Assembly (NCBI RefSeq): GCF_900461105.1
Contig: NZ_UFWZ01000001.1
Coordinates: forward strand, 558,001-622,000
Direction: 5' to 3'
DNA: 64,000 nt
Origin: Clostridium putrefaciens
GTDB lineage: Bacteria > Bacillota > Clostridia > Clostridiales > Clostridiaceae
The notes under the pieces were generated by a model. The model worked only from the letters and a program-made list of their open reading frames with translations, ran no database searches and was not told where the DNA came from. Below, one piece after another: positions 17,558-27,576 of the stretch (its first letter is position 1; every line of letters starts with the position of its first letter). The position numbers and the translations under genes are program-made.

Positions 17558-18388
17558 ATGAATATAGCAATACTTAGTGGAAAAGGAGGAACAGGAAAGA
17601 CTACGGTATCTACTAATCTTGCTCTTGCATTAAATGCAAATTATATAGATTGTGATGTAGAAGAACCAAATGGTTTCTTATTTTTAAAACCTAAAGTGTA
17701 TAAAACACAAAAAGTTATGGTGGAGTATCCTGTTATAGATAATGATAAATGTGTAAGCTGTGGAGAATGTGTAAACGTGTGTCAATTTAATGCTCTTGCT
17801 AAAGTAAGAGATGATATTATGCTTTTTCAAAAGTTATGCCATGGTTGTGGAGCTTGTGAAATTGTATGTAAATATAATGCTTTGACCTATGATAAAAGAC
17901 AAATAGGCAAAATTGAAAAGGGCATTGTAAGAGATATAAATTGTAACAGGGGAATTTTAAATATAGGGGAACCTATGGCAGTACCAGTTATAAGAGAATT
18001 ACTTAAAGGTCTATCGGATGGGGTTAACTTAATTGATTGCCCTCCAGGTACTTCTTGTAATGTAGTAAATGCTTTAAAATATTCTAATGGAGCAATACTT
18101 GTTACGGAGCCTTCACAATTTGGACTTCACGATTTGAAAATGGCGTTAGAACTTGTGAAAATGTATAATATACCCTTTGGTATAGTCATAAATAAAGATG
18201 ATGGAGAAGACAATATAATAAAAAGATTTTGTAAAGAGGAGAAGGTTAGATTAATAGGCACCATACCTTATAGCAAAGATACAGCAGTGATTTATTCTAA
18301 GGGTGAAATACTATATGATGATTTACATCATAAAAGAATATTTGATGAGATTTCAAAGACGTTAAAGGAGGTACTATCTTGGACTTAG
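17558..18388 (+). CDS. MinD-family ATPase with inserted 2x[4Fe-4S] ferredoxin domain (A)
   Basis: A 276-residue cytoplasmic P-loop ATPase (COG1149 type). The deviant Walker A, SGKGGTGKTT, is at residues about 6-15. DCDVEEP follows. Eight cysteines of a bacterial ferredoxin insertion are at about residues 66-107 (CVSCGECVNVC and CHGCGACEIVC). IDCPPGTSCNVVNAL is the switch region, and TEPSQFGLHDL follows. Such pairs are thought to carry or insert Fe-S clusters, by analogy with Mrp/NBP35; the actual client is unknown. Its end overlaps the start of a paralogue by ten bases, implying coupled translation and perhaps a heterodimer. Confidence 0.9.
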   Translation: MNIAILSGKGGTGKTTVSTNLALALNANYIDCDVEEPNGFLFLKPKVYKTQKVMVEYPVIDNDKCVSCGECVNVCQFNALAKVRDDIMLFQKLCHGCGACEIVCKYNALTYDKRQIGKIEKGIVRDINCNRGILNIGEPMAVPVIRELLKGLSDGVNLIDCPPGTSCNVVNALKYSNGAILVTEPSQFGLHDLKMALELVKMYNIPFGIVINKDDGEDNIIKRFCKEEKVRLIGTIPYSKDTAVIYSKGEILYDDLHHKRIFDEISKTLKEVLSWT

Positions 18389-19227
18389 TAGTTTTAAGTG
18401 GAAAGGGAGGAACGGGAAAGACTACCATTGCAACAGCATTATCTGAACTTGCAAAGGATGTAATTAGGATAGATTGTGATGTAGATGCACCAAATCTTTA
18501 TTTGTTTTATGATGGCAAAGATATCGAAAAGGATATATTTATAGGTGGTAAAAAGGCTATAATAGATAAATCACTTTGCATTAGATGTGGGAAATGTTCA
18601 TCTATATGTAGGTTTAATGCTATAGAAGATTTTAGTATAAATCCATTTACCTGCGAAGGGTGTGGTGCCTGCGTGTTAGTATGTCCAACGAATGCTATAA
18701 AGTTAAAAGATGAAAAGACAGCAGATGCATTTATAACTAAGTTAGATAAAGGAATAATTGCAAGGGCAGAAATGGGTATAGGTAGCGATGGATCTGGAAA
18801 GTTAATAACTTATTTAAGAAAGAGTGGCAAAAGATTCAAGAAAGATGAGGAATTAACTATAATAGATGGATCGCCAGGTATAGGGTGTGCTGTAATTGCT
18901 TCAATAACCGGAAGTGATGCAGTATTAATTGTTACAGAACCTACGAAATCAGGTCTAGAAGATTTAATGAGAGTAACAACCTTATGTGAGCATTTTGGGA
19001 TCTTTACTATGGTCTGTATAAACAAATATGATATAAATGAAGATATGAGCAAAGAAATAGAAATGTTTATTGAAGCTAAGGAATTGGATTTAGTAGGTAA
19101 GATTCCATATGATGATGTGGTTATGAAATCTATAAATGAATTGAAACCAATAACCTTTTATAAAGATAGTATAGCAGAAAAGGCTATTGAAAGTATGTGG
19201 AAGGATATGCAAAGACATTTGCATTAA
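18379..19227 (+). CDS. MinD-family ATPase with inserted 2x[4Fe-4S] ferredoxin domain (B)
   Basis: A 282-residue paralogue of the preceding gene: Walker A SGKGGTGKTT at residues about 6-15, DCDVDAPN, ferredoxin cysteines CIRCGKCSSIC and CEGCGACVLVC (about residues 68-105), and IDGSPGIGCAVIASITG. The start is TTG 18379, with AAAGGAGGT a proper distance upstream inside the previous gene. This member lacks the DCPPGT form and has DGSPGIG, as usual for the second partner of such tandem pairs. A membrane segment is absent. Confidence 0.9.
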   Translation: MDLVVLSGKGGTGKTTIATALSELAKDVIRIDCDVDAPNLYLFYDGKDIEKDIFIGGKKAIIDKSLCIRCGKCSSICRFNAIEDFSINPFTCEGCGACVLVCPTNAIKLKDEKTADAFITKLDKGIIARAEMGIGSDGSGKLITYLRKSGKRFKKDEELTIIDGSPGIGCAVIASITGSDAVLIVTEPTKSGLEDLMRVTTLCEHFGIFTMVCINKYDINEDMSKEIEMFIEAKELDLVGKIPYDDVVMKSINELKPITFYKDSIAEKAIESMWKDMQRHLH

Positions 19228-19247
19228 ATTAAAAATAATAGGAGGAA

Positions 19248-19610
19248 TTGATAATGAAGATAGCAGTTGCAAGTGAAGGAAAGTGTGTAAGTGGACATTT
19301 TGGATATTGTGAAGGGTTTATAATGTATAATGTAGAAGAAGGTAAATTAGTAAATAAGGATTTCACTAAAAATCCAGGACATAAACCAGGATTTCTTCCA
19401 GTATTTTTAAAGGAATTAGAGGTAGGTGTTATTATTGCAGGTGGCATGGGAGAATCGGCACAACATTTATTTAATGAAAATGAAATTGAGGTAGTTGTTG
19501 GTGCTAAAGGATCTTGTGATGATGTAGTGCAAAAGTATATAAATGGTGAATTAAAGTCAACAGGCAGTGTTTGTAAGGAACATGAACACGAAGGAAGTTG
19601 TAGCGAATAA
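19248..19610 (+). CDS. NifX-like protein with His/Cys tail
   Basis: A 120-residue second member of the dinitrogenase-cofactor family, 20 bases after the ATPase pair. VSGHFGYCEGFIMY, PGHKPGFLPVFL and GGMGESAQHLFNENEIEVVVGA are characteristic. Unlike the first NifX-like protein it ends in a Cys/His/Glu-rich tail (CKEHEHEGSC) that could bind a metal. AGGAGG precedes the ATG. Role inferred from the operon: binding or transfer of a metal cluster with the two ATPases. Confidence 0.87.
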   Translation: MIMKIAVASEGKCVSGHFGYCEGFIMYNVEEGKLVNKDFTKNPGHKPGFLPVFLKELEVGVIIAGGMGESAQHLFNENEIEVVVGAKGSCDDVVQKYINGELKSTGSVCKEHEHEGSCSE

Positions 19611-19655
19611 TTGTAAATGGTGATTTTATGACGTGAATGCAGGGGAGTGATTAGC

Positions 19656-20096
19656 ATGGTAAGACCAACAAAATTTAGAAGAGTAGAGTTTTTCCCAGAG
19701 AACACTTATTTTGTTCCATGGGGTAAGCCTAAATGTGAGATTGAAGAGATAGTTTTAAAGGTAGAAGAGCTTGAAGCTATGAGACTTAAGGATATTGAAG
19801 AATTAAATCAAGAACAGTGTGCTGAAAGAATGCAGGTATCAAGGCAGACATTTCAAAATATTATAGATAGCTCAAGGAAAAAGATCGCCACTGCATTGAC
19901 AGAAGGAAAAGCCATAAGGATAAATGGCGGCAATTATAGAACGAAATTTTGTAAGTTTAAATGCTTTAACTGTAAAAACATATATGAAATAAATTATGAG
20001 CAGGATAAAAATAATTGTCCTGATTGTGGTTCTGAAAAGGTGATGTGTAGTAAAAAGTCAGATTTTTGTACAAAGTGGTGTAATCCTACAGATTAA
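19656..20096 (+). CDS. DUF134-family DNA-binding protein with C-terminal zinc ribbon
   Basis: A 146-residue protein with the DUF134 pattern: MVRPTKFRRV, FVPWG, EELEAMRLKDIEEL, then an HTH of the sigma-70 region-4 kind (CAERMQVSRQTFQNIIDSSRKK). The last 50 residues carry C-x2-C pairs (CFNC, CPDC) plus additional cysteines, a probable zinc or Fe-S site. ATG 19656 is chosen since AGGGGAG is six bases upstream; the earlier GTG at 19647 lies within that ribosome binding site. As the only DNA-binding protein of the operon it is the best candidate to bind the palindromes at 17094-17145. Confidence 0.88.
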   Translation: MVRPTKFRRVEFFPENTYFVPWGKPKCEIEEIVLKVEELEAMRLKDIEELNQEQCAERMQVSRQTFQNIIDSSRKKIATALTEGKAIRINGGNYRTKFCKFKCFNCKNIYEINYEQDKNNCPDCGSEKVMCSKKSDFCTKWCNPTD

Positions 20097-20108
20097 TTTA
20101 AAAGTTTA

Positions 20109-20156
20109 AATCCTATATAAAATCAGCTGGATACTGAATTTATATAGGATTCTTTT
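20109..20156 (+). terminator. Rho-independent terminator
   Basis: AATCCTATATAAA with its complement (20139-20151), then CTTTT. Ends the NifX/MinD/DUF134 operon. The rest of the gap up to 20338 shows nothing recognisable. Confidence 0.8.
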
Positions 20157-20338
20157 AATTGATTATATATATTTTTTCAATCTATTTTACACCTTCAATT
20201 AACTTTTACTGATAAGATATGAAGTTATTATATAATATATGATTAATTAATCCTACTATATAAATTTTATATTCATGTAATTATCTTTATTTAACTAGAT
20301 ATAAAATGTATATGGTTAAATAAAGAATAGCTAGTGGA

Positions 20339-21724
20339 TTAGTCTTTAAAGAACTCATCTTTAAGTAATCTTAAGGCCTCTTCAAAACTATCCTCTGAAA
20401 CTCCAGAACAAGATAATAATAATCTTGGATATTTGCTTTCATTTACAGAGTTAAATGAACGTACTAAAACCCCTACATTTGATCCACGTTTCTCTAGATC
20501 CTTAGATGAAAGCTTGCTTTTAACTTCCATTTGAATTAGAAAACCACCTGAACCAGGAAGCGCCTTGGCTTTATCGTAAAACACCTTGTCTATAGCAATA
20601 CATAGTTGTTGACTTTTAATCATATAAAGCTTTCTTGCCTTTTTTATTTGTTTTGATAGGTGGCCATCTCTTATAAACTGACACAGGGCAATTTGATCAG
20701 TCTTTGATGCAGTTTGATTATATATCTTACCTCTATTTGAATAAGTCTTTGTTAATTCTTTAGATAAAACCATAAAGCTAATTCTTAAAGAAGGTAGTAA
20801 TAACCTTGAAAAGGTGCCCAGATATATGACCTTTTCACCGCCATCTAAACCTTGTAGTGATGGTACAGGGCGGCTGTAATACCTAAATTCACTATCATAA
20901 TCATCTTCAATTATTAAGCAATCATTAGTCTTTGCAAAGGATAATAGTTCAAGTCTTGTTTGCATGGGCATAACATCTCCCCAAGGGGTTATATGTGAGG
21001 GCGAGGTATATATTATTTTTACTTTATCTTTACTAAAGCTGGATAAATCATTGGTAATATTATCGTAGCTTAAAGTCTCAAAGCCTCTATCTGAAAATAC
21101 AGCTCTTGCTTGCTTAAAGCTACCACCAGCAAATGAAACTGGAGAACGCACTCCAGTAAGAGAACATAAGATTTGTAATAAACTTTGGACGCCTGCTCCA
21201 ACTACAATCTGTTCTGGGGTACATATTACGCCTCTTCTATCCCCAACATATTTAGATAATACAACTCTAAGGTCGTACTCACCTTGAGGGTCTCCATAAG
21301 ATAAAAGCCTTTCTCCATTGCGAAGTGCACTTTTCATATATCTACTCCATAAATCAAAGTTAAAGCTTTTATAATCTACGTCAGAAGTAGTAAAATCGTA
21401 TAATGGTTTTGAGTTTATATTAGATGTTTTAACCTCTATTGGTAAATGCTCTTGGATATCCATATAATTTAAGTCATTTACGTAAAATCCACTTCCGGGC
21501 TTTGATGTAACATATCCTTCTGCAGCTAGCTGTAAGTATGCTGTTTCTACTGTAGTGCGACTTATCATTCTTTCATTTGCACACCTTCTTATAGATGGAA
21601 GTTTGCTTTCTGATTTGAGTATGCCAGAAGAAATTAGACACTTATAATGATTATAAAGTTGAATATATAAGGGATCATTAGAAGAATTATTGTGATCTAG
21701 TATGGTTATAGTTGATTTGCTCAT
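20339..21724 (-). CDS. pdxR: MocR/PdxR-family regulator (GntR HTH plus aminotransferase-like domain)
   Basis: A 461-residue regulator. The N-terminal GntR winged helix (about 15-80: LPSIRRCANERMISRTTVETAYLQL, with KPGSGFYV) is followed by a class I aminotransferase-like domain (about 110-461). PLP-sensing motifs include GAGVQSLLQIL, EDDYDSEFRY and a GTFS segment. The position that is normally the PLP-anchoring Lys (GTFSK) is Arg307 here (GTFSRLLLPSLR). It is divergent from a pyridoxal kinase and an ECF S component, the standard PdxR arrangement, so control of B6 salvage or synthesis is inferred. The ribosome binding site is a run of nine G. The symbol rests on context. Confidence 0.85.
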   Translation of the reverse strand: MSKSTITILDHNNSSNDPLYIQLYNHYKCLISSGILKSESKLPSIRRCANERMISRTTVETAYLQLAAEGYVTSKPGSGFYVNDLNYMDIQEHLPIEVKTSNINSKPLYDFTTSDVDYKSFNFDLWSRYMKSALRNGERLLSYGDPQGEYDLRVVLSKYVGDRRGVICTPEQIVVGAGVQSLLQILCSLTGVRSPVSFAGGSFKQARAVFSDRGFETLSYDNITNDLSSFSKDKVKIIYTSPSHITPWGDVMPMQTRLELLSFAKTNDCLIIEDDYDSEFRYYSRPVPSLQGLDGGEKVIYLGTFSRLLLPSLRISFMVLSKELTKTYSNRGKIYNQTASKTDQIALCQFIRDGHLSKQIKKARKLYMIKSQQLCIAIDKVFYDKAKALPGSGGFLIQMEVKSKLSSKDLEKRGSNVGVLVRSFNSVNESKYPRLLLSCSGVSEDSFEEALRLLKDEFFKD

Positions 21725-21734
21725 ATAAAAACTA

Positions 21735-21743
21735 CCCCCCCCC
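21735..21743 (-). promoter_or_regulatory. G9 homopolymer ribosome binding site of the MocR gene
   Basis: Nine C on the plus strand, thus nine G on the minus strand, end ten bases before the ATG at 21724. It serves as the Shine-Dalgarno site. Length slippage would alter spacing and strength. Confidence 0.6.
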
Positions 21744-21757
21744 GCATTAAAACTGTA

Positions 21758-21775
21758 CTGGTTAAAATTCTAGTT
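21758..21775. promoter_or_regulatory. Candidate PdxR operator (CTGGTT / CTAGTT direct repeat)
   Basis: Two half-sites 12 bp apart, CTGGTT (21758-21763) and CTAGTT (21770-21775), flanked by TGTAC on both sides, in the divergent gap between the MocR gene and the kinase gene. Tandem half-sites suit MocR-type dimers. Inference only. Confidence 0.4.
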
Positions 21776-21943
21776 TTTGTACATTTCAACAATGACAAAT
21801 CTTATGTATAGTATATATAAGAGATGGGAACTATTCAATCATATATTATTACTATTATTGAACTTATATATTAATTTTGAAAATAGTAGTGATTTATTTG
21901 GATTTTAGTTTATTATGAATATGTTATAAAAGGGGGATTTAAA

Positions 21944-22804
21944 TTGGAAAGATTAAAAAGAGTTCTAGCTATTCATGATCTATCAGGTTTTGGGAAATGT
22001 TCTTTGACGGTGGCTTTGCCTGTAATTTCTGTTGCAGGAATAGAATGTACATGTATGCCAACAGCGATACTTTCTACACATACAGGTGGATTTACAGGAT
22101 ATACCTTTAAGGATTTAAGTGAGGATCTGTATCCTATGGCAAAACATTGGGAGTCATTAGGACTTGAGTTTGATGCTATATATATAGGGTATTTAGGCAG
22201 TTCAAGTCAAGCAAGGTCTGTAGAAAATATTATAACCTTACTTAAGGATGATAAAACTTTAGTAATAATAGATCCTGTAATGGCGGATAATGGTGAGTAT
22301 TATACAGGGCTTGATGAAGAGATGTGTAAAGGTTTTCTGTCGATATGTGAGTTTGCAGATATAATAACACCTAACTTTACTGAGGCTACTTTATTGTTAG
22401 GAGAAAAGTATATTGAGCCACCTTATACCAATGAATACGTAGAAGGTTTATTAAAAAGACTTTCTGATTTAGGACCATCAAAGGTTGTACTAACAGGGGT
22501 ATCATTTAAAGAAGGGGAAGTGGGAGCAGCATCTTATGACAGAGTAACGAATGAGATTAATTATGCATTTACAAAAAGAACACCAGGAAGCTATCATGGC
22601 ACTGGAGATTTATTTGGTAGTGCTTTTGTAGCTGCCATGGTTAGAGGAATTAATATAAATAAATCAATAAAGATTGCAGTTGACTTAGTTAAAGCTTCCA
22701 TAGATATTACCTACAAGAGAGGAACTCCAAGTAATTACGGAGTTGACTTTGAAAGTAGGTTACAACAGTTTAGTATAGACATTCAAAATAATATAAATAA
22801 ATAG
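21944..22804 (+). CDS. pdxK: Pyridoxal/pyridoxamine kinase
   Basis: A 286-residue ribokinase-like enzyme phosphorylating B6 vitamers to make PLP/PMP. Motifs: AIHDLSGFGKCSLT at the N-terminus, THTGGFTGYTF, DPVMADNGEYY, ITPNFTEATLL (adenine side), and GSYHGTGDLFGSAF with the catalytic Asp. Length and the C-terminal KRGTPSNYGVDFE fit the PdxY/PdxK-like group of Firmicutes. Start TTG 21944 has AGGGGG nine bases upstream. Divergent from the MocR regulator and 35 bases before an ECF S component, forming a B6 uptake and activation pair. Confidence 0.92.
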   Translation: MERLKRVLAIHDLSGFGKCSLTVALPVISVAGIECTCMPTAILSTHTGGFTGYTFKDLSEDLYPMAKHWESLGLEFDAIYIGYLGSSSQARSVENIITLLKDDKTLVIIDPVMADNGEYYTGLDEEMCKGFLSICEFADIITPNFTEATLLLGEKYIEPPYTNEYVEGLLKRLSDLGPSKVVLTGVSFKEGEVGAASYDRVTNEINYAFTKRTPGSYHGTGDLFGSAFVAAMVRGININKSIKIAVDLVKASIDITYKRGTPSNYGVDFESRLQQFSIDIQNNINK

Positions 22805-22839
22805 TGTTAACGCTATCCTATAAATTCGGGGGGATTTAA

Positions 22840-23607
22840 ATGAAAACAAGAAAAAATGAATTTTCAACACGTACCATGGTTTTGATTGGGCTCTTTGCTG
22901 CTCTTTGTTATGTGGCATTGTTTTTCAAAATACCTATACCATCACCTGTAGGTAAACCATTTTTACACATGGGAAACATGTTTGTAATATTAGCAGCACT
23001 TCTTTTTACAGGTACTATAGGGGGACTTTCAGGTTCTATTGGAATGGGATTATTTGATTTAATGAATGGTTATGCATCTAGTGTGCCAAAAACTATAGTA
23101 TTAAAGTTCGGTATTGGAGTTATTGTAGGTGCAGTTGCATCAAAGGGAAATAAAGAGGATGTAAAGTCTCCAATAAAGTGGCTTACAATTGCTTCATTTA
23201 CCCTTATTGTAATAGGTATAGCTCTTTTAATTGTATCTGTTACTAGAGGGAATGAAATAGTTGTTGCAGGAATTCAAAAGAAGCTAGTAATTAATCCTGT
23301 GCTATATATATTTTCACTTATTCTTGGGTTAGCCTTAGGGATTGTATGCTTTTTATCTAAGAATCTATCTGTTAAGATTCAATATGCAGTTTTAGGTGCT
23401 GTAGCAGGTATAGCATTTAACCTAGTTGGGGAATTCTTATTTGGATTAGTAAGGCTTTTATTTGTAGGAAGTGCATTTATTCCAGCAGTATTAAGTTCAG
23501 CGGTAAGTTTGCCTGCAACGCTTATAAATGGTTCATTCTCAATATTTGTTGCTGTGGCACTTTATGTTCCACTATCTAAATCAGTATTAAAATCAAAAAT
23601 TAAGTAA
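22840..23607 (+). CDS. pdxU: ECF transporter S component, probable pyridoxine-type (PdxU-like)
   Basis: A 255-residue membrane protein with about six hydrophobic segments. The N-terminal TRTMVLIGLFAALCYVALFFKIPIP and HMGNMFVILAALLF are typical of energy-coupling-factor substrate-binding subunits, as are the paired helices around GGLSGSIGMGLFDLMNG. COG4720-type members predicted to carry B6 vitamers occur next to MocR/PdxR regulators and pyridoxal kinases, exactly as here. The ATPase and T components are not in the window, so a shared ECF module is likely. GGGGGG precedes the ATG. Substrate is inferred from context. Confidence 0.8.
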   Translation: MKTRKNEFSTRTMVLIGLFAALCYVALFFKIPIPSPVGKPFLHMGNMFVILAALLFTGTIGGLSGSIGMGLFDLMNGYASSVPKTIVLKFGIGVIVGAVASKGNKEDVKSPIKWLTIASFTLIVIGIALLIVSVTRGNEIVVAGIQKKLVINPVLYIFSLILGLALGIVCFLSKNLSVKIQYAVLGAVAGIAFNLVGEFLFGLVRLLFVGSAFIPAVLSSAVSLPATLINGSFSIFVAVALYVPLSKSVLKSKIK

Positions 23608-23805
23608 GACTCCAAATTTTACATTTGGTCAGTCGAACTTACACCTACGTAATGAAATGGAGTAGGTGTTTCATAAGTAAGACTCCAAATTTTACATTTG
23701 GTCAGTCGAACTTACACCTACGTAATGAAATGGAGTAGGTGTTTCATAAGTAAGACTCCAAATTTTATATTTGGTCAGTCGAACTTACACCTACGTAATG
23801 AAATG
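23602..23805. repeat. 73-bp tandem repeat, 2.8 copies, hairpin-rich
   Basis: Copies start at 23602, 23675 and 23748; the third stops after 58 bp. The unit contains two hairpins: CCAAAT-TTTAC-ATTTGG with GACT/AGTC flanks, and ACACCTAC with GTAGGTGT. The only change in the third copy is in a loop (TTTAT for TTTAC), so pairing is kept. It overlaps the end of the ECF gene and lies in its 3-prime untranslated region. Confidence 0.9.
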
Positions 23806-23822
23806 TAATTTTTAATATGAAT

Positions 23823-23858
23823 AAAAAACACTAGTATTTATGATATTAGTGTTTTTTT
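23823..23858 (+). terminator. Rho-independent terminator
   Basis: AACACTA / TAGTGTT hairpin and a seven-T run, right after the 73-bp repeats. Confidence 0.85.
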
Positions 23859-23914
23859 ATGTTGTTTAATAGTATCAATGGATTACATAGAGTTTCATAT
23901 GGCATAGTTTAGTG

Positions 23915-23944
23915 ACACCCTTTTAACGTGAGGTTCATATAGTA
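23915..23944 (+). promoter_or_regulatory. SigK-like promoter of collagen-like gene
   Basis: AC pairs at 23915-23918, then CATATAGTA (23936-23944), 17 bases later from the second AC. It fits AC-N16/17-CATAnnnTA and suggests late mother-cell expression. Confidence 0.5.
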
Positions 23945-23988
23945 TAAAGGATAAGTCTTTTCTACAATACTAAACTGATGGAGAGTGA

Positions 23989-25971
<1,983 letters not shown>

Positions 25972-26034
25972 ATAAGTGGTGGTGTAAGCTACTTTACGAT
26001 TAAGATTAAAATGTATACAAATGATTGATACACT

Positions 26035-26072
26035 TTAGGCACCATTTCATTAAGAAATAGGTGCCTAATTTA
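26035..26072 (+). terminator. Hairpin terminator
   Basis: TTAGGCACC / GGTGCCTAA with a 16-base loop and a short T tract, after the collagen-like gene. The tail is weak, so some readthrough into the glycosyltransferase gene is possible. Confidence 0.6.
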
Positions 26073-26195
26073 ATGATATGAGAAGTTGAAATGTAAGATT
26101 AATGATTAGATTGTCTTATGATGACGAAAGAATGTACAATCAGATACTTGTAAAATTCAAATAATATACAACTAAAACATCTTGGAGGAGATTAA

Positions 26196-27272
26196 ATGAT
26201 AACTATAAGTTTGTGTATGATTGTAAAAGATGAGGAAGAAGTTATAGGTAGATGCTTAAATTCTATAAAAGATATAGTTGATGAAATAATAATAGTAGAT
26301 ACTGGATCCACTGATAATACAAAAGAAATTATCAAAGAATATACAGACAAGGTATTTGATTTTAAGTGGATTGATGATTTTTCTAAGGCAAGAAATTATT
26401 CATTTTCTATGGCCACAAAAGATTTCGTACTGTGGTTAGACGCGGATGATGTTCTTCTTCAAAAAGACAGGGATAAATTTAAAAAGCTTAAACAAAATTT
26501 AGATAATAAAGTTGACGCAGTAATGATGAAATATAATGTGGGGTTTGATGAAGGTGGTAATGTTACCTTATCATATTTTAGGGAACGTTTATCTAAGAGG
26601 GTAAATAATAATCAATGGATGGAACCTGTTCATGAGTATTTAAATGTAGGTGGAAATATAATAAATTCTGATATTTGTATAACCCATAAAAAAGAGAGGA
26701 AACCTGCAGGAGGTAGAAATTTATTAATTTATGAAAAAAATATAGCTAAAGGTATAAATTTAACCACTAGAGGGCTTTACTACTATGCTAGAGAATTATT
26801 TTATAATGGTAGGTATGATGAGGCGATAATATATTTTAAAAGGTTTTTAAATACTGAAGCAGGATGGATAGAAGATAATATAAATGCTTGTTATAACCTT
26901 TCTAATTGTTATCAGAATAAGAAAGATAAAAAGAACAGGCTAAATATTTTATTAAAGAGCTTTGAATACGATATTCCAAGACCTGAAGGGTGTTGTAAGA
27001 TTGGAGATTATTATTTAGATGATAAAAATTATGAAAAGGCAATATTCTGGTATAAGTTAGCTCTAGAATTAGAAAAACCTGTTGATAGCTTAGGATTCAT
27101 ATCCCATGATTATTTTGGATATATTCCATGTATACAATTATGTGTATGTTACGATAAACTTGGAAATACAAAGGAAGCTATAAAATATAATGATAAGGCC
27201 GCAGAGTACAAGCCAAATGACTCTTCTGTAGTATATAATAAAAGTTATTTTAAAAGTATAGGTGAGGAATAA
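26196..27272 (+). CDS. GT2 glycosyltransferase with TPR-like C-terminus
   Basis: A 358-residue cytoplasmic glycosyltransferase. The GT-A domain (about 1-200) begins SLCMIVKDEEEVIGRCL, has IVDTGSTDNT for the nucleotide, DADD as the metal-binding DxD, and PVHEYL. The remainder holds TPR-like helical repeats (YYARELFYNGRYDEAIIYFKRFL, YEKAIFWYKLALEL, NTKEAIKYNDKAAEY). GGAGGAG precedes the ATG. It follows the collagen-like gene in the same orientation, as SgtA follows BclA3 in C. difficile. Inferred role: O-glycosylation of the Gly-X-Thr tract. The donor sugar is unknown. Confidence 0.85.
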   Translation: MITISLCMIVKDEEEVIGRCLNSIKDIVDEIIIVDTGSTDNTKEIIKEYTDKVFDFKWIDDFSKARNYSFSMATKDFVLWLDADDVLLQKDRDKFKKLKQNLDNKVDAVMMKYNVGFDEGGNVTLSYFRERLSKRVNNNQWMEPVHEYLNVGGNIINSDICITHKKERKPAGGRNLLIYEKNIAKGINLTTRGLYYYARELFYNGRYDEAIIYFKRFLNTEAGWIEDNINACYNLSNCYQNKKDKKNRLNILLKSFEYDIPRPEGCCKIGDYYLDDKNYEKAIFWYKLALELEKPVDSLGFISHDYFGYIPCIQLCVCYDKLGNTKEAIKYNDKAAEYKPNDSSVVYNKSYFKSIGEE

Positions 27273-27355
27273 AGTTGATACAAAAAAATTTAATGTTAAT
27301 TAAGATGTTTTATATAAGACTTATAAGAAATTAAATAAAAGATGTTTATAACTTA

Positions 27356-27390
27356 GAAAAACCTAGAATGTTTACGTTGTAGGTTTTTTT
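27356..27390 (+). terminator. Rho-independent terminator
   Basis: AAAACCTA / TAGGTTTT hairpin ending in seven T after the glycosyltransferase. The following 180 bases to 27576 are AT-rich with no recognised feature. Confidence 0.75.
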
Positions 27391-27576
27391 GTTGTTTGTT
27401 TATAGTATGAACGAAAGTATAAATATTCTTGGATAAGCTTATTTATATATAATTTTATGGTGAATAGTAAAAGAAAGGTAATTCTGTTTTATAAAGTGAT
27501 GAAGTGACATATTAAGTTTATTTATAAAATAGACTAGAGAAAGACACAAAAAGTTATATTATAAGGGGGCGTATTA

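Noticed and set aside
23602-23805. 73-bp tandem units as a small CRISPR array
   Set aside because: Copies are contiguous and identical throughout, with no spacers between them and no cas genes.
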